DNA from: Acidobacteriota bacterium
GTDB taxonomy: Bacteria; Acidobacteriota; Terriglobia; Acidiferrales; UBA7541
Reading direction: 5' to 3'
Length of the DNA stretch: 7,385 nt
Assembly (NCBI GenBank): GCA_028876695.1
Contig: JAGWRH010000200.1
Span: 1 to 7,385 of the forward strand
Position 1 is the first letter of the stretch. Every line of letters begins with the position of its first letter. A model generated the notes under the pieces. The model had not been told where the DNA came from and made no database searches. It saw only the letters and a list, made by a program, of their open reading frames with translations. The position numbers were made by a program, and so were the translations under genes. Positions 1 to 6,540 of this stretch are shown piece by piece.

Positions 1-166
1 GGCCTTAGTATCCGCTCTCAAACGAGACCTCGCTTCTGAGTATGAAATGGTTGAGAGAGTGGGCGAAGCGGGAGATCACCAACGCCATGACCAGCTCTTG
101 GCGAAACTCCGAGAATTTCAGGAGACGATTCCACGATTTCTCATACTTGCCCGTGAGGCCCGGCTG
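1..166 (+). other. Non-HisRS sequence joined in frame to the hisS body
   Basis: This segment replaces the expected 5' part of hisS. By hand count it is about 54% GC, with about half of its codons ending in G or C, against roughly three quarters in the first 50 codons after position 167. It uses codons such as TTA, AGA, ATA and several CGA that are uncommon in the rest of the window. The in-frame translation is helical and charged (for example QLLAKLREFQETIPRF) and I do not recognise it. A chimeric assembly join or a true rearrangement near 164-170 would both explain it. The reverse strand also has one open frame here, so the coding strand of this piece is not settled. Confidence 0.6.
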
Positions 167-1237
167 GGCACGGAAATCTCACTGCGGCCTGAAGCAACGG
201 CGAGCGTGTGCCGGGCGTACATCGAGCATGGGATGCAGACGCTGCCCGGGAATCAGAAGCTTTACTACATCGGGCCGATGTTCCGCCGCGAGCGGCCGCA
301 AAAAGGACGCTATCGCCAATTCTACCAGGTGGGCGCGGAAGTTTTGGGCACTTCCGATGCGCCGGCGATCGATGCGGAAGTGCTCGAAATGCTGCTCGCG
401 TTTTTCGCTCGCGTGGGGCTCGCGAATATCAAGCTGTACATCAATTCCATTGGCCACAATGCGGAGAATTGCCGGCGCGGATACGTCGAATCGCTGCGCA
501 GCGAACTGCGCAAAGTGAAGGATCGGCTGAAAGAAGATTCGCAGCGCCGCATCGAAACGAATCCGCTGCGCGTGCTCGATTCCAAGCTGGCTGAAGAGCA
601 GCCGGTGATCGAGAAATTGCCGCGCATTTCCGAACATCTTTGCGACGCGTGCCGCGAGCACTTTGCGAAGCTGAAAGAGGATCTCGCGCTGCGCGGCATC
701 GACTACGAAGAAAACTGGCGGCTGGTGCGCGGACTCGATTACTACACGCGCACCACGTTCGAAGTGACCGCCGCGGGTCTCGGCTCGCAGAACGCCGTGT
801 GCGGCGGGGGGCGTTACGATGGCCTGGTCGAACTTCTCGGCGGGCCAGCCGGAATCAAAGGCATCGGCTTCGCGATCGGCACCGACCGCGCCGTTCTTTC
901 GATTCAGGAAAGCGGCAATTTGCCGAAATTACCGGGGCTGGCCGTTTTCACCGCCTGGATGGGTGCAAAAGCCTATGCCCCTGCGGTCGCCATCGCGAAA
1001 AAATTGCGCGCGCGCGGATTGGCCGTCGAGTTGCCGCCCGAAGAGATGAAATTCAAAAAGTCGTTGGGCCTCGCGGATAAACTTGGCGCACGCTACGCGC
1101 TCATTATCGGCGAGGACGAAGCGGCTTCCGGCACGTTCACTCTGAAGCGGCTTTCCGATGGCCAGCAGGATAAGTTGAATGAATCCGCCTTGCTCGACCG
1201 TCTCGAATCCGAACTCCGAGGTCCGAATGCTCGATAG
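2..1237 (+). CDS. hisS: Histidyl-tRNA synthetase, 5' end abnormal and open to the window edge
   Basis: Class II aminoacyl-tRNA synthetase that charges tRNA-His with histidine in the cytoplasm. Visible from about position 167 on: the SLRPEATASVCRAYIEHG segment, motif 2 (FRRERPQKGRYRQF), the histidine-specific RGLDYYTRTTFEV segment (from 728), GGGRYDGL (803-826), motif 3 (GIGFAIGTDR) and a C-terminal anticodon-binding domain ending at TAG 1235-1237. The normal N-terminus (about 70 residues, with the KAVRGTRDL-like start and motif 1 at the dimer interface) is absent. The frame is open back to position 2, and the first in-frame ATG is at 47, but residues before the GTEISLRPE segment do not look like HisRS. 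As written, the protein would probably be inactive. The body of the gene is near certain; the true start is unknown. The last 11 nt overlap aspS. Confidence 0.9.
   Translation, partial: ALVSALKRDLASEYEMVERVGEAGDHQRHDQLLAKLREFQETIPRFLILAREARLGTEISLRPEATASVCRAYIEHGMQTLPGNQKLYYIGPMFRRERPQKGRYRQFYQVGAEVLGTSDAPAIDAEVLEMLLAFFARVGLANIKLYINSIGHNAENCRRGYVESLRSELRKVKDRLKEDSQRRIETNPLRVLDSKLAEEQPVIEKLPRISEHLCDACREHFAKLKEDLALRGIDYEENWRLVRGLDYYTRTTFEVTAAGLGSQNAVCGGGRYDGLVELLGGPAGIKGIGFAIGTDRAVLSIQESGNLPKLPGLAVFTAWMGAKAYAPAVAIAKKLRARGLAVELPPEEMKFKKSLGLADKLGARYALIIGEDEAASGTFTLKRLSDGQQDKLNESALLDRLESELRGPNAR
1218..1221 (+). promoter_or_regulatory. Ribosome binding site of aspS, inside hisS
   Basis: GAGG lies 5 nt before the ATG at 1227. 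It supports that start over the in-frame ATG at 1179, which would add 16 residues with no resemblance to AspRS. Its position inside the 3' end of hisS fits translational coupling. Confidence 0.6.
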
Positions 1238-3002
1238 TCTGGGAAACCTGAAGCGAACAAACTACTGCGGCGCATTGCGCGCCTCGGATGCGGATAAGGA
1301 AGTAGTCTTGATGGGGTGGGTGCACCGGCGGCGCGACCTCGGTCAGTTGATTTTTATCGATCTGCGAGACCGCGCGGGCATCGCTCAGATCGTATTCAAT
1401 AAAGAGCAGAATCCCGAAGCGCATAAGAAGGCCGAGGAGCTGCGTTCGGAATACGTGGTCGCGGTGGAAGGCCGCGTCGTGCGCCGACAAAAGGCCAATC
1501 CGGAAATTCCCACGGGCGATGTGGAAGTGTTCGCGTCGCGGCTGCACATCCTGAACAATTCGAAGACGCCGCCGTTCCCGATCGAGGACGAAGTGAGCGC
1601 GACGGAAGAAACGCGGCTGCGGTACCGGTATCTCGATCTGCGGCGCCCGCGGCTGCATTCCAATATCGAGCTGCGGCATAAAATCGTTTTCGAAATTCGC
1701 AAAACGCTCGATGAACTCGGCTTCTTCGAGATCGAGACGCCGTTCCTCACGCGCTCAACTCCCGAAGGCGCGCGCGACTACCTGGTGCCCAGCCGCGTGC
1801 ACCGCGGGCAGTTTTACGCGCTTCCGCAATCGCCGCAAATTTTCAAGCAGATCCTGATGATTTCCGGCATGGACCGCTATTTCCAGATCGTTCGCTGCTT
1901 CCGCGACGAGGATTTGCGCGCCGACCGCCAGCCGGAGTTTACGCAGCTCGATTTGGAAATGTCGTTTCCGCGCCAGCAGGATGTTTTCGAAGCCATTGAG
2001 AAAGTGATGGAGCGCTGCTGCGCGATCGTGGGCATTGCGGCGAAAGGGCCGTTTCGTCACCTCGACTACAAAGACGCCATGCGCCGCTACGGTTCCGACA
2101 AGCCCGATCTACGCTTCGGCATGGAACTGCGCAACGTCACCGAACTTTTCGAGCCGGCGCGCGCGGCGCTGCATTTCGAAGGCAACGTGCAGGCGATTGT
2201 CGCGCCCGGCGCCGCATCGTGGTCGCGCAAGCAGCTCGACGAACTTTCCGAATTCGCGAAATCCGCCGGCGCGCGCGGCGTGTACACGGCGAAAGTCACC
2301 GCCGAAGGCGCCGCTTCGCCTCTCGAAAAGAATCTCGGCGCGGAAGGGCTCAAGAATCTCGTCGCAACGATCAGAGCCAAGCCCGGGGATTTAATCGTCG
2401 CGGCGGCCGCAAAAGAGCAGGTGGCGCACAGCGACACTTCGCTGAACGTCGGCGGCCAGCTTCGCCTTTATCTCGGCGACAAGCTCAATCTGATCGACCG
2501 CAGCAAGTGGGAATTTTTGTGGATCACCGGCTTCGCGCTCTTCGAATGGAGCGAAACGGAAAAGCGCTGGGTGAGCGCGCAGCATCCGTTCACGGGAATC
2601 GTCGAGGAAGATATCGACAAGCTCGAAAGCGCGCCGTGGGAGTGCCGCTCGAAAGGCTACGATCTGGTGCTCAACGGCAACGAACTCGGCTCCGGCAGCA
2701 TTCGAATTCACCGGCAGGACGTGCAGGCGCGGCTTTTCAAGGCGCTCGGTCTATCCGACGAGCAGGCGCGGCACCGCTTCGGATTTTTCCTTGACGCGCT
2801 TACCTACGGCACGCCGCCGCACGGCGGCATCGCGCTCGGCATCGACCGCGTCGCCATGTTGCTGGCCAAGGAAAAATCCTTGCGCGACGTGATCGCCTTC
2901 CCAAAAACCACTGCGGCGCAGGATTTGATGGCCGAGTCGCCATCGGATGTAGACGGCGCTCAGCTCGACGAATTGGGAATTGCCGTCAAGGACGTCAAAT
3001 GA
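1227..3002 (+). CDS. aspS: Aspartyl-tRNA synthetase, bacterial type
   Basis: Class IIb synthetase that attaches aspartate to tRNA-Asp. The 591 residues match the usual length of bacterial AspRS, which carries a GAD insertion domain. Order of domains: N-terminal OB-fold anticodon-binding domain (about 1-110, with GWVHRRRDLG at 30-39), catalytic core with motif 1 (ELGFFEIETPFLTRSTPEGA), motif 2 (FRDEDLRADRQPEFTQ, Arg226), the GAD insertion (roughly 285-410), then the second part of the core with NGNELGSGSIRIH and motif 3 (GIALGIDRVAML, Arg541). All core motifs are intact. The start at 1227 gives the expected short leader before the TNYCGALR segment. It overlaps hisS by 11 nt and ends 18 nt before mutL. 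hisS and aspS are adjacent in many bacteria, so the pairing is unremarkable. Leu38 suggests a tRNA-Asp-specific enzyme; see findings. Confidence 0.97.
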   Translation: MLDSLGNLKRTNYCGALRASDADKEVVLMGWVHRRRDLGQLIFIDLRDRAGIAQIVFNKEQNPEAHKKAEELRSEYVVAVEGRVVRRQKANPEIPTGDVEVFASRLHILNNSKTPPFPIEDEVSATEETRLRYRYLDLRRPRLHSNIELRHKIVFEIRKTLDELGFFEIETPFLTRSTPEGARDYLVPSRVHRGQFYALPQSPQIFKQILMISGMDRYFQIVRCFRDEDLRADRQPEFTQLDLEMSFPRQQDVFEAIEKVMERCCAIVGIAAKGPFRHLDYKDAMRRYGSDKPDLRFGMELRNVTELFEPARAALHFEGNVQAIVAPGAASWSRKQLDELSEFAKSAGARGVYTAKVTAEGAASPLEKNLGAEGLKNLVATIRAKPGDLIVAAAAKEQVAHSDTSLNVGGQLRLYLGDKLNLIDRSKWEFLWITGFALFEWSETEKRWVSAQHPFTGIVEEDIDKLESAPWECRSKGYDLVLNGNELGSGSIRIHRQDVQARLFKALGLSDEQARHRFGFFLDALTYGTPPHGGIALGIDRVAMLLAKEKSLRDVIAFPKTTAAQDLMAESPSDVDGAQLDELGIAVKDVK

Positions 3003-3020
3003 CGCAGGCGAGTTAAGGCG

Positions 3021-5006
3021 ATGTCGCGCATTCGCATACTTCCGGAGAACGTCGCCAACAAGATCGCTGCGGGCGAGGTGGTGGAGCGGCCCGCGTCGGT
3101 GGTGAAAGAGCTGCTCGAAAACGCGCTCGATGCCGGCGCGCACATGATCCGCGTGGACGTGGAATCCGGCGGGAAGCGGCTGATCCGCGTCATCGACGAT
3201 GGCTGCGGCATGAATCACGACGACGCGCTGCTGGCCTTCGAGCGCCACGCCACTTCAAAGCTCGTGAACGCCGATGACCTGCTCTCCATCTCCACGCTCG
3301 GATTCCGCGGCGAAGCGCTCCCTTCCATCGCCGCCGTTTCGCGCCTCTTGCTTGAAACGCGCACGCCAGCCGACGAGCAAGGCACGCGCGTGGAATTCGC
3401 CGGCGGAAAACTGCTGGGCGTGAAGCCCGCGGGCGTCCCGGCCGGCACGTCCATCAGCGTGGCGGATATTTTTTACTGCGTGCCGGCGCGGAGGAAATTC
3501 CTCAAGTCGGAAACGACCGAACTCGGCCACGTGGCCTCGCTCGTGACGCACTACGCCCTCGCGCATCCCGAAACGCATTTCGTGCTGAAAACTCCCACGC
3601 AGGTGATTCTCGATTGCGCGCCGGTGGAAAAGCTCGCCGACCGCGTCTACCAGATATTCGGCCGGCAGGCGCTCGACGAACTCGTCGAAATTCCAGCGAC
3701 CGAAGCGCCGGTGCGCTCCGCGATCACCGAACCAGAACTGGAGCCCGGCGAGGAAGCCGCAACCATTCGCGTTAGCGGATTCGCCTCGCGCCCCGAAGTG
3801 CAGCGCTCGAATCGCAACGGCACATACATTTTCGTGAATCGACGGCTGGTGCGAGATCGCCTGCTGCTCCACGCGCTCGGCGAGGCCTACCGCAACATCA
3901 TTCCCCCGGGTGTGTTTCCCGTCGTGCTGCTGTTTCTCGAGCTGCCGTATCAGGAAGTGGACGTGAACGTCCATCCGGCGAAAATCGAGGTGCGCTTTCG
4001 GCATCCGCAGTTCGTCCACGATTTCACGCGCGACGCGCTGCGCCACGCGCTTTCGCTCGCCCGGCCGATCCCGGGATTTCCCGCGGCGCGCGCAGCGGCG
4101 GCGGCCGGATCGTCCGCGGGAACATCGTCTGCGATCGGTGCGGGATCGGATCAATTGCGCGGCTACGCCCCGGTGCAGGACGCGGCTGCATTTCCCGGTC
4201 CGCCGCGGGCGGAAATTCCGTCTGCGTTGGCATCGAGCGCGGCGCCAGCCGAAACACTGGAACTCACGGGCGCGCCCGACCGTCCGTACGCGCAGCGGCT
4301 CGGGTTCGAATCCGACGGCGCGATGGAATTCCCGCTGCCCTCCCAAAATGGCGATCCTTCGCGCTGCGATACGGCGGCCACGCACCTGCCAAGCACCGAA
4401 GGCGGTTCGCTGCCGGACCCCGAGTCGATCGCGGACCTGAAGCCGCTCGGGCAAGTGAATGCGAGCTTCATCGTCGCCGTCAATGGTGAAGGTTTGTGGA
4501 TTGTCGATCAGCACGTAGCGCACGAGCGCGTGCTCTTCGAGCAGCATTTGCGCGCGCGCCGCGAAGGGGCGCTCGGCGGCCAGCGCATGCTCGCGCCGCT
4601 CATGGTCGATTTGAACCCGCAGCAGTTCGCCACCTTCGACCTGATCGCCGACGAACTGAGCGCCAACGGATTCGAAGCCGAGCTGATGGGCGGCCGCAGC
4701 GTGGCCATTCAAGCAGCGCCAGCGGGCATCGCCAGCGGCGACGCGGAAAAGCTGCTCTTCGAGATTCTCGATGGCGTGGCGCGCGAAAACCAGTCCGTTT
4801 CCATCGATTCGCTGCAATCGAAAATTGCCGCGTCCACCTCCTGCCACGCCGCGATTAAAGTGAATACGCCGCTCGACTCGACAAAGATGGAATGGCTGCT
4901 CGCGGAACTCGCGAAAACGGAATACCCGATGAGCTGCCCGCACGGGCGCCCGGTGGTGCTGCGCTATTCCGTCCGCGATATCGAGCGCGCGTTCAAACGC
5001 ATCTGA
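3021..5006 (+). CDS. mutL: DNA mismatch repair protein MutL, endonuclease type
   Basis: MutL links mismatch recognition by MutS to downstream excision. The 661-residue protein opens with a GHKL ATPase domain: KIAAGEVVERPASVVKELLENALDAGA (Glu30 as likely general base, Asn34 for Mg), DDGCGM (59-64) and TLGFRGEALPSI (92-103). A transducer domain follows, with the conserved NVHPAKIEVRF segment. Residues about 348-468 form an Ala/Pro/Ser-rich linker. The C-terminal dimerisation domain carries DQHVAHERVLFE (496-507), CHAAIK (608-613) and CPHGRP (639-644). These are the metal-binding signatures of MutL proteins that nick DNA themselves, as in bacteria without MutH. QRMLAP (521-526) fits the QxxLxP sliding-clamp-binding pattern. 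AAGG at 3015-3018 is only 2 nt from the ATG, so the ribosome binding site is poor. The stop overlaps the cmk start by 1 nt. Confidence 0.97.
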   Translation: MSRIRILPENVANKIAAGEVVERPASVVKELLENALDAGAHMIRVDVESGGKRLIRVIDDGCGMNHDDALLAFERHATSKLVNADDLLSISTLGFRGEALPSIAAVSRLLLETRTPADEQGTRVEFAGGKLLGVKPAGVPAGTSISVADIFYCVPARRKFLKSETTELGHVASLVTHYALAHPETHFVLKTPTQVILDCAPVEKLADRVYQIFGRQALDELVEIPATEAPVRSAITEPELEPGEEAATIRVSGFASRPEVQRSNRNGTYIFVNRRLVRDRLLLHALGEAYRNIIPPGVFPVVLLFLELPYQEVDVNVHPAKIEVRFRHPQFVHDFTRDALRHALSLARPIPGFPAARAAAAAGSSAGTSSAIGAGSDQLRGYAPVQDAAAFPGPPRAEIPSALASSAAPAETLELTGAPDRPYAQRLGFESDGAMEFPLPSQNGDPSRCDTAATHLPSTEGGSLPDPESIADLKPLGQVNASFIVAVNGEGLWIVDQHVAHERVLFEQHLRARREGALGGQRMLAPLMVDLNPQQFATFDLIADELSANGFEAELMGGRSVAIQAAPAGIASGDAEKLLFEILDGVARENQSVSIDSLQSKIAASTSCHAAIKVNTPLDSTKMEWLLAELAKTEYPMSCPHGRPVVLRYSVRDIERAFKRI

Positions 5007-5692
5007 TGCGAAGCCTGATCATCGCCATCGACGGCCCGGTGGGCTCGGGCAAGAGCACGCTCGCGCGGCGCGTGGCCGCGCTGATGGGCTACGTCTATAT
5101 CGATACCGGCGCGATGTACCGCGCCGTCGCGCTGAAGGCGCTGCGCCGGGGTTTTCCGCTCGATGCCGCGGACCGATTAACCGCGCTCGCAGGCGATACG
5201 CGCATCGACCTTCGCGCCGGAGACGGCACGCAGCGCGTGTTCCTCGACGGCGAAGACGTGACCGCGGCGATCCGCACGCCGGATGTGGCGCAAGGCGCTT
5301 CGAAGGTCGCCGTCGTCCCGGGCGTGCGGCACGTGCTCGTTGCCGAGCAGCGGCGCGCCGGCGCGGAGGGCGGCGTGGTGATGGAAGGGCGCGACATCGG
5401 CAGCGTGGTCTTTCCCGATGCCGACCTGAAAATATTTCTCACCGCCTCGCCTGAGATTCGCGCCCAGCGGCGCTGGCGAGAGCATCAGCAGAAGGGCGAT
5501 TCCATCGATCTGCCGCGCACCCTGCAGGAAATTCACGAGCGCGACCAGCGCGACTCCGGCCGCGCCTCCTCGCCGCTCGTCCGCGCCGAGGATGCCGTGA
5601 TGGTCGATAGCACCGCGATGGAGCCCGAGGAAGTGGCGCGGCTGGTAGTAATGCTCGCGCGGAACCAGTCTCCCGCGAGCGCGGCGCGTTGA
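5006..5692 (+). CDS. cmk: Cytidylate kinase
   Basis: Phosphorylates CMP and dCMP to their diphosphates using ATP, recycling pyrimidine nucleotides for RNA, DNA and lipid precursor synthesis. The 228 residues match the family length. The P-loop is GPVGSGKST (10-18), with Val where Ala or Ser is more common. YIDTGAMYRAV follows, then the CMP-binding region. GRDIG (128-132), an arginine-rich lid (RRWR, 155-158) and RDQRDSGR (179-186) sit at positions that match the known substrate-contact Arg/Asp residues of the E. coli enzyme with an offset of about two (from memory). The ATG shares its A with the TGA of mutL, a typical coupled junction, and is the only start that gives a normal N-terminus; the longer in-frame ORF upstream reads through mutL. 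No convincing terminator follows. Confidence 0.96.
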   Translation: MRSLIIAIDGPVGSGKSTLARRVAALMGYVYIDTGAMYRAVALKALRRGFPLDAADRLTALAGDTRIDLRAGDGTQRVFLDGEDVTAAIRTPDVAQGASKVAVVPGVRHVLVAEQRRAGAEGGVVMEGRDIGSVVFPDADLKIFLTASPEIRAQRRWREHQQKGDSIDLPRTLQEIHERDQRDSGRASSPLVRAEDAVMVDSTAMEPEEVARLVVMLARNQSPASAAR

Positions 5693-5745
5693 TTCGTCCC
5701 GCGCATACGGCATCATGAGCTAGGAACGCTTCGCCTGAATCTCGG

Positions 5746-5774
5746 TTGACACCTCCGACGCCCGTTTCCATAAT
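5746..5774 (+). promoter_or_regulatory. Sigma-70 type promoter
   Basis: A perfect -35 box TTGACA (5746-5751) is followed by a 17-nt spacer and a -10 box CATAAT (5769-5774), a 5 of 6 match to TATAAT. It is the best promoter match I noticed in the window and lies in its only sizeable intergenic gap. The expected transcription start is near 5780-5782, only about 15 nt before the TTG start at 5796. It should drive the unknown gene and, with it, the transglycosylase-like gene, independently of the hisS-cmk block. Confidence 0.7.
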
Positions 5775-5778
5775 CGCC

Positions 5779-5794
5779 AAGAGGTATTCACCTC
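5779..5794 (+). promoter_or_regulatory. Ribosome binding site within a small inverted repeat
   Basis: AAGAGGT (5779-5785) is a good Shine-Dalgarno match 10 nt before the TTG at 5796. GAGGT (5781-5785), a 4-nt loop ATTC and ACCTC (5790-5794) form a perfect 5-bp inverted repeat that could pair in the RNA and cover the binding site. It lies just downstream of the -10 box, so as DNA it could also be part of an operator. The stem is short and may be chance. Confidence 0.45.
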
Positions 5795-5795
5795 G

Positions 5796-6530
5796 TTGAC
5801 AGATCGTCAGAAGCCGCTCGACCGGGCGCTCGAGGACGCGGTTTCGCGCGCCTTGCGCGACAATCTTGCGCCCTTACAACGCACTGCCGACGAACTGCAT
5901 CAAGCGTATGCAGACTTGGTGGCATCGTGCTCTTCGAGCCGCCCAACGAACGCGCTTCCGGCCATGCTGCGCGCCCAGACGGCGGCATCGGCTCTGGCCG
6001 CCGGCCTTTCCGTGCTCTCGAATTTCGTCGCAGTTGCTTTGAATCCCAGGGATGGACACGGCGCGTCAGACGCCGGCGAAGCGGATGCGGGATCGGCGGC
6101 GACCGCAGTCTCCGAGCCGGAATCCGAATGGGCCGAAGAGCCTCCGCTGGTTCCGGTGGAGACCGAAGGGGCCGCCGAGGCCACGCCGGCGCCTGCAACC
6201 GCGAAACTAGCGACGGCATTTGACGTTGCGAGCCTTTCGCCGGAGCTGCAGGAATTACACCGGCGAGCCAACCGCGTGGCCAAAGTGGCCATGCAAGACA
6301 TAAAGCTTTTGCGGCCGAAGGATGTAAGATTAGGACGCGAAAACAAGGACATCTGTAAACGGTTACGAAGTGATCTCGACAAGGCCCGCAAGGAATACGA
6401 CCGGCGTTTCCATGACATTCTGGACCACCCGGTGGATTACTTTCATCGTTGGCTGGTGGAAATCCTCGCCGAGGGCGATGGCAACGCCCTCGGAGAATAT
6501 CCGTATCCCTCGCCCGTCCTGCGGCACTAG
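5796..6530 (+). CDS. Uncharacterised protein with helical ends and a disordered middle
   Basis: I cannot assign a function to this 244-residue protein. Three parts are visible: an N-terminal helical, Ala-rich region (about 1-83); an acidic Ala/Pro/Glu-rich stretch (about 84-145) that is probably disordered; and a basic, helical C-terminal domain (about 150-244) with HRRANRVAKVAMQDIKLL, DICKRLRSDLDKARKEYDRR and DYFHRWLVEILAEGD. The C-terminal part resembles, from memory, a small uncharacterised domain seen at the ends of many acidobacterial and myxobacterial proteins. There is no signal peptide or clear membrane segment, so it is probably cytoplasmic. The start is TTG at 5796, supported by AAGAGGT upstream; the frame has a stop at 5736 and no ATG or GTG between. 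It is transcribed from its own promoter, and its stop overlaps the ribosome binding site of the next gene. Confidence 0.8.
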   Translation: MTDRQKPLDRALEDAVSRALRDNLAPLQRTADELHQAYADLVASCSSSRPTNALPAMLRAQTAASALAAGLSVLSNFVAVALNPRDGHGASDAGEADAGSAATAVSEPESEWAEEPPLVPVETEGAAEATPAPATAKLATAFDVASLSPELQELHRRANRVAKVAMQDIKLLRPKDVRLGRENKDICKRLRSDLDKARKEYDRRFHDILDHPVDYFHRWLVEILAEGDGNALGEYPYPSPVLRH

Positions 6531-6533
6531 GAA
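6529..6533 (+). promoter_or_regulatory. Ribosome binding site of the transglycosylase-like gene
   Basis: AGGAA lies 7 nt before the ATG at 6541 and overlaps the TAG stop (6528-6530) of the preceding gene. This geometry supports the chosen start and suggests the two genes are translated from one message. Confidence 0.65.
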
Positions 6534-6540
6534 CGCTGCG

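Noticed and set aside
4062..4437. Low-complexity Ala/Pro/Ser-rich part of mutL as a possible insertion or frameshift
   Set aside because: MutL proteins normally have a variable disordered linker between the ATPase and C-terminal domains, and the frame is intact on both sides.
3255..4943. A 562-codon open frame on the minus strand, antisense to mutL
   Set aside because: It lies entirely within the well-supported mutL gene. Its translation is Arg/His/Glu-rich without recognisable motifs, as expected when a GC-rich gene with G/C third positions is read in reverse.
5684..5704. Possible terminator after cmk (GCGCG, 11-nt loop, CGCGC)
   Set aside because: The stem has only 5 bp with a long loop and no T-run follows, so it does not qualify as an intrinsic terminator.
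5796..5801. A second TTGACA as another -35 box
   Set aside because: No -10-like sequence occurs at a suitable distance, and the TTG is better explained as the start codon of the downstream gene.
5720..6537. An 11-nt direct repeat CTAGGAACGCT at 5720-5730 and 6527-6537 flanking the unknown gene, suggesting insertion or duplication
   Set aside because: Several exact 11-mers are expected to repeat by chance in 7.4 kb. The similarity stops at both ends, there are no terminal inverted repeats, and one copy is explained by a stop codon plus ribosome binding site.
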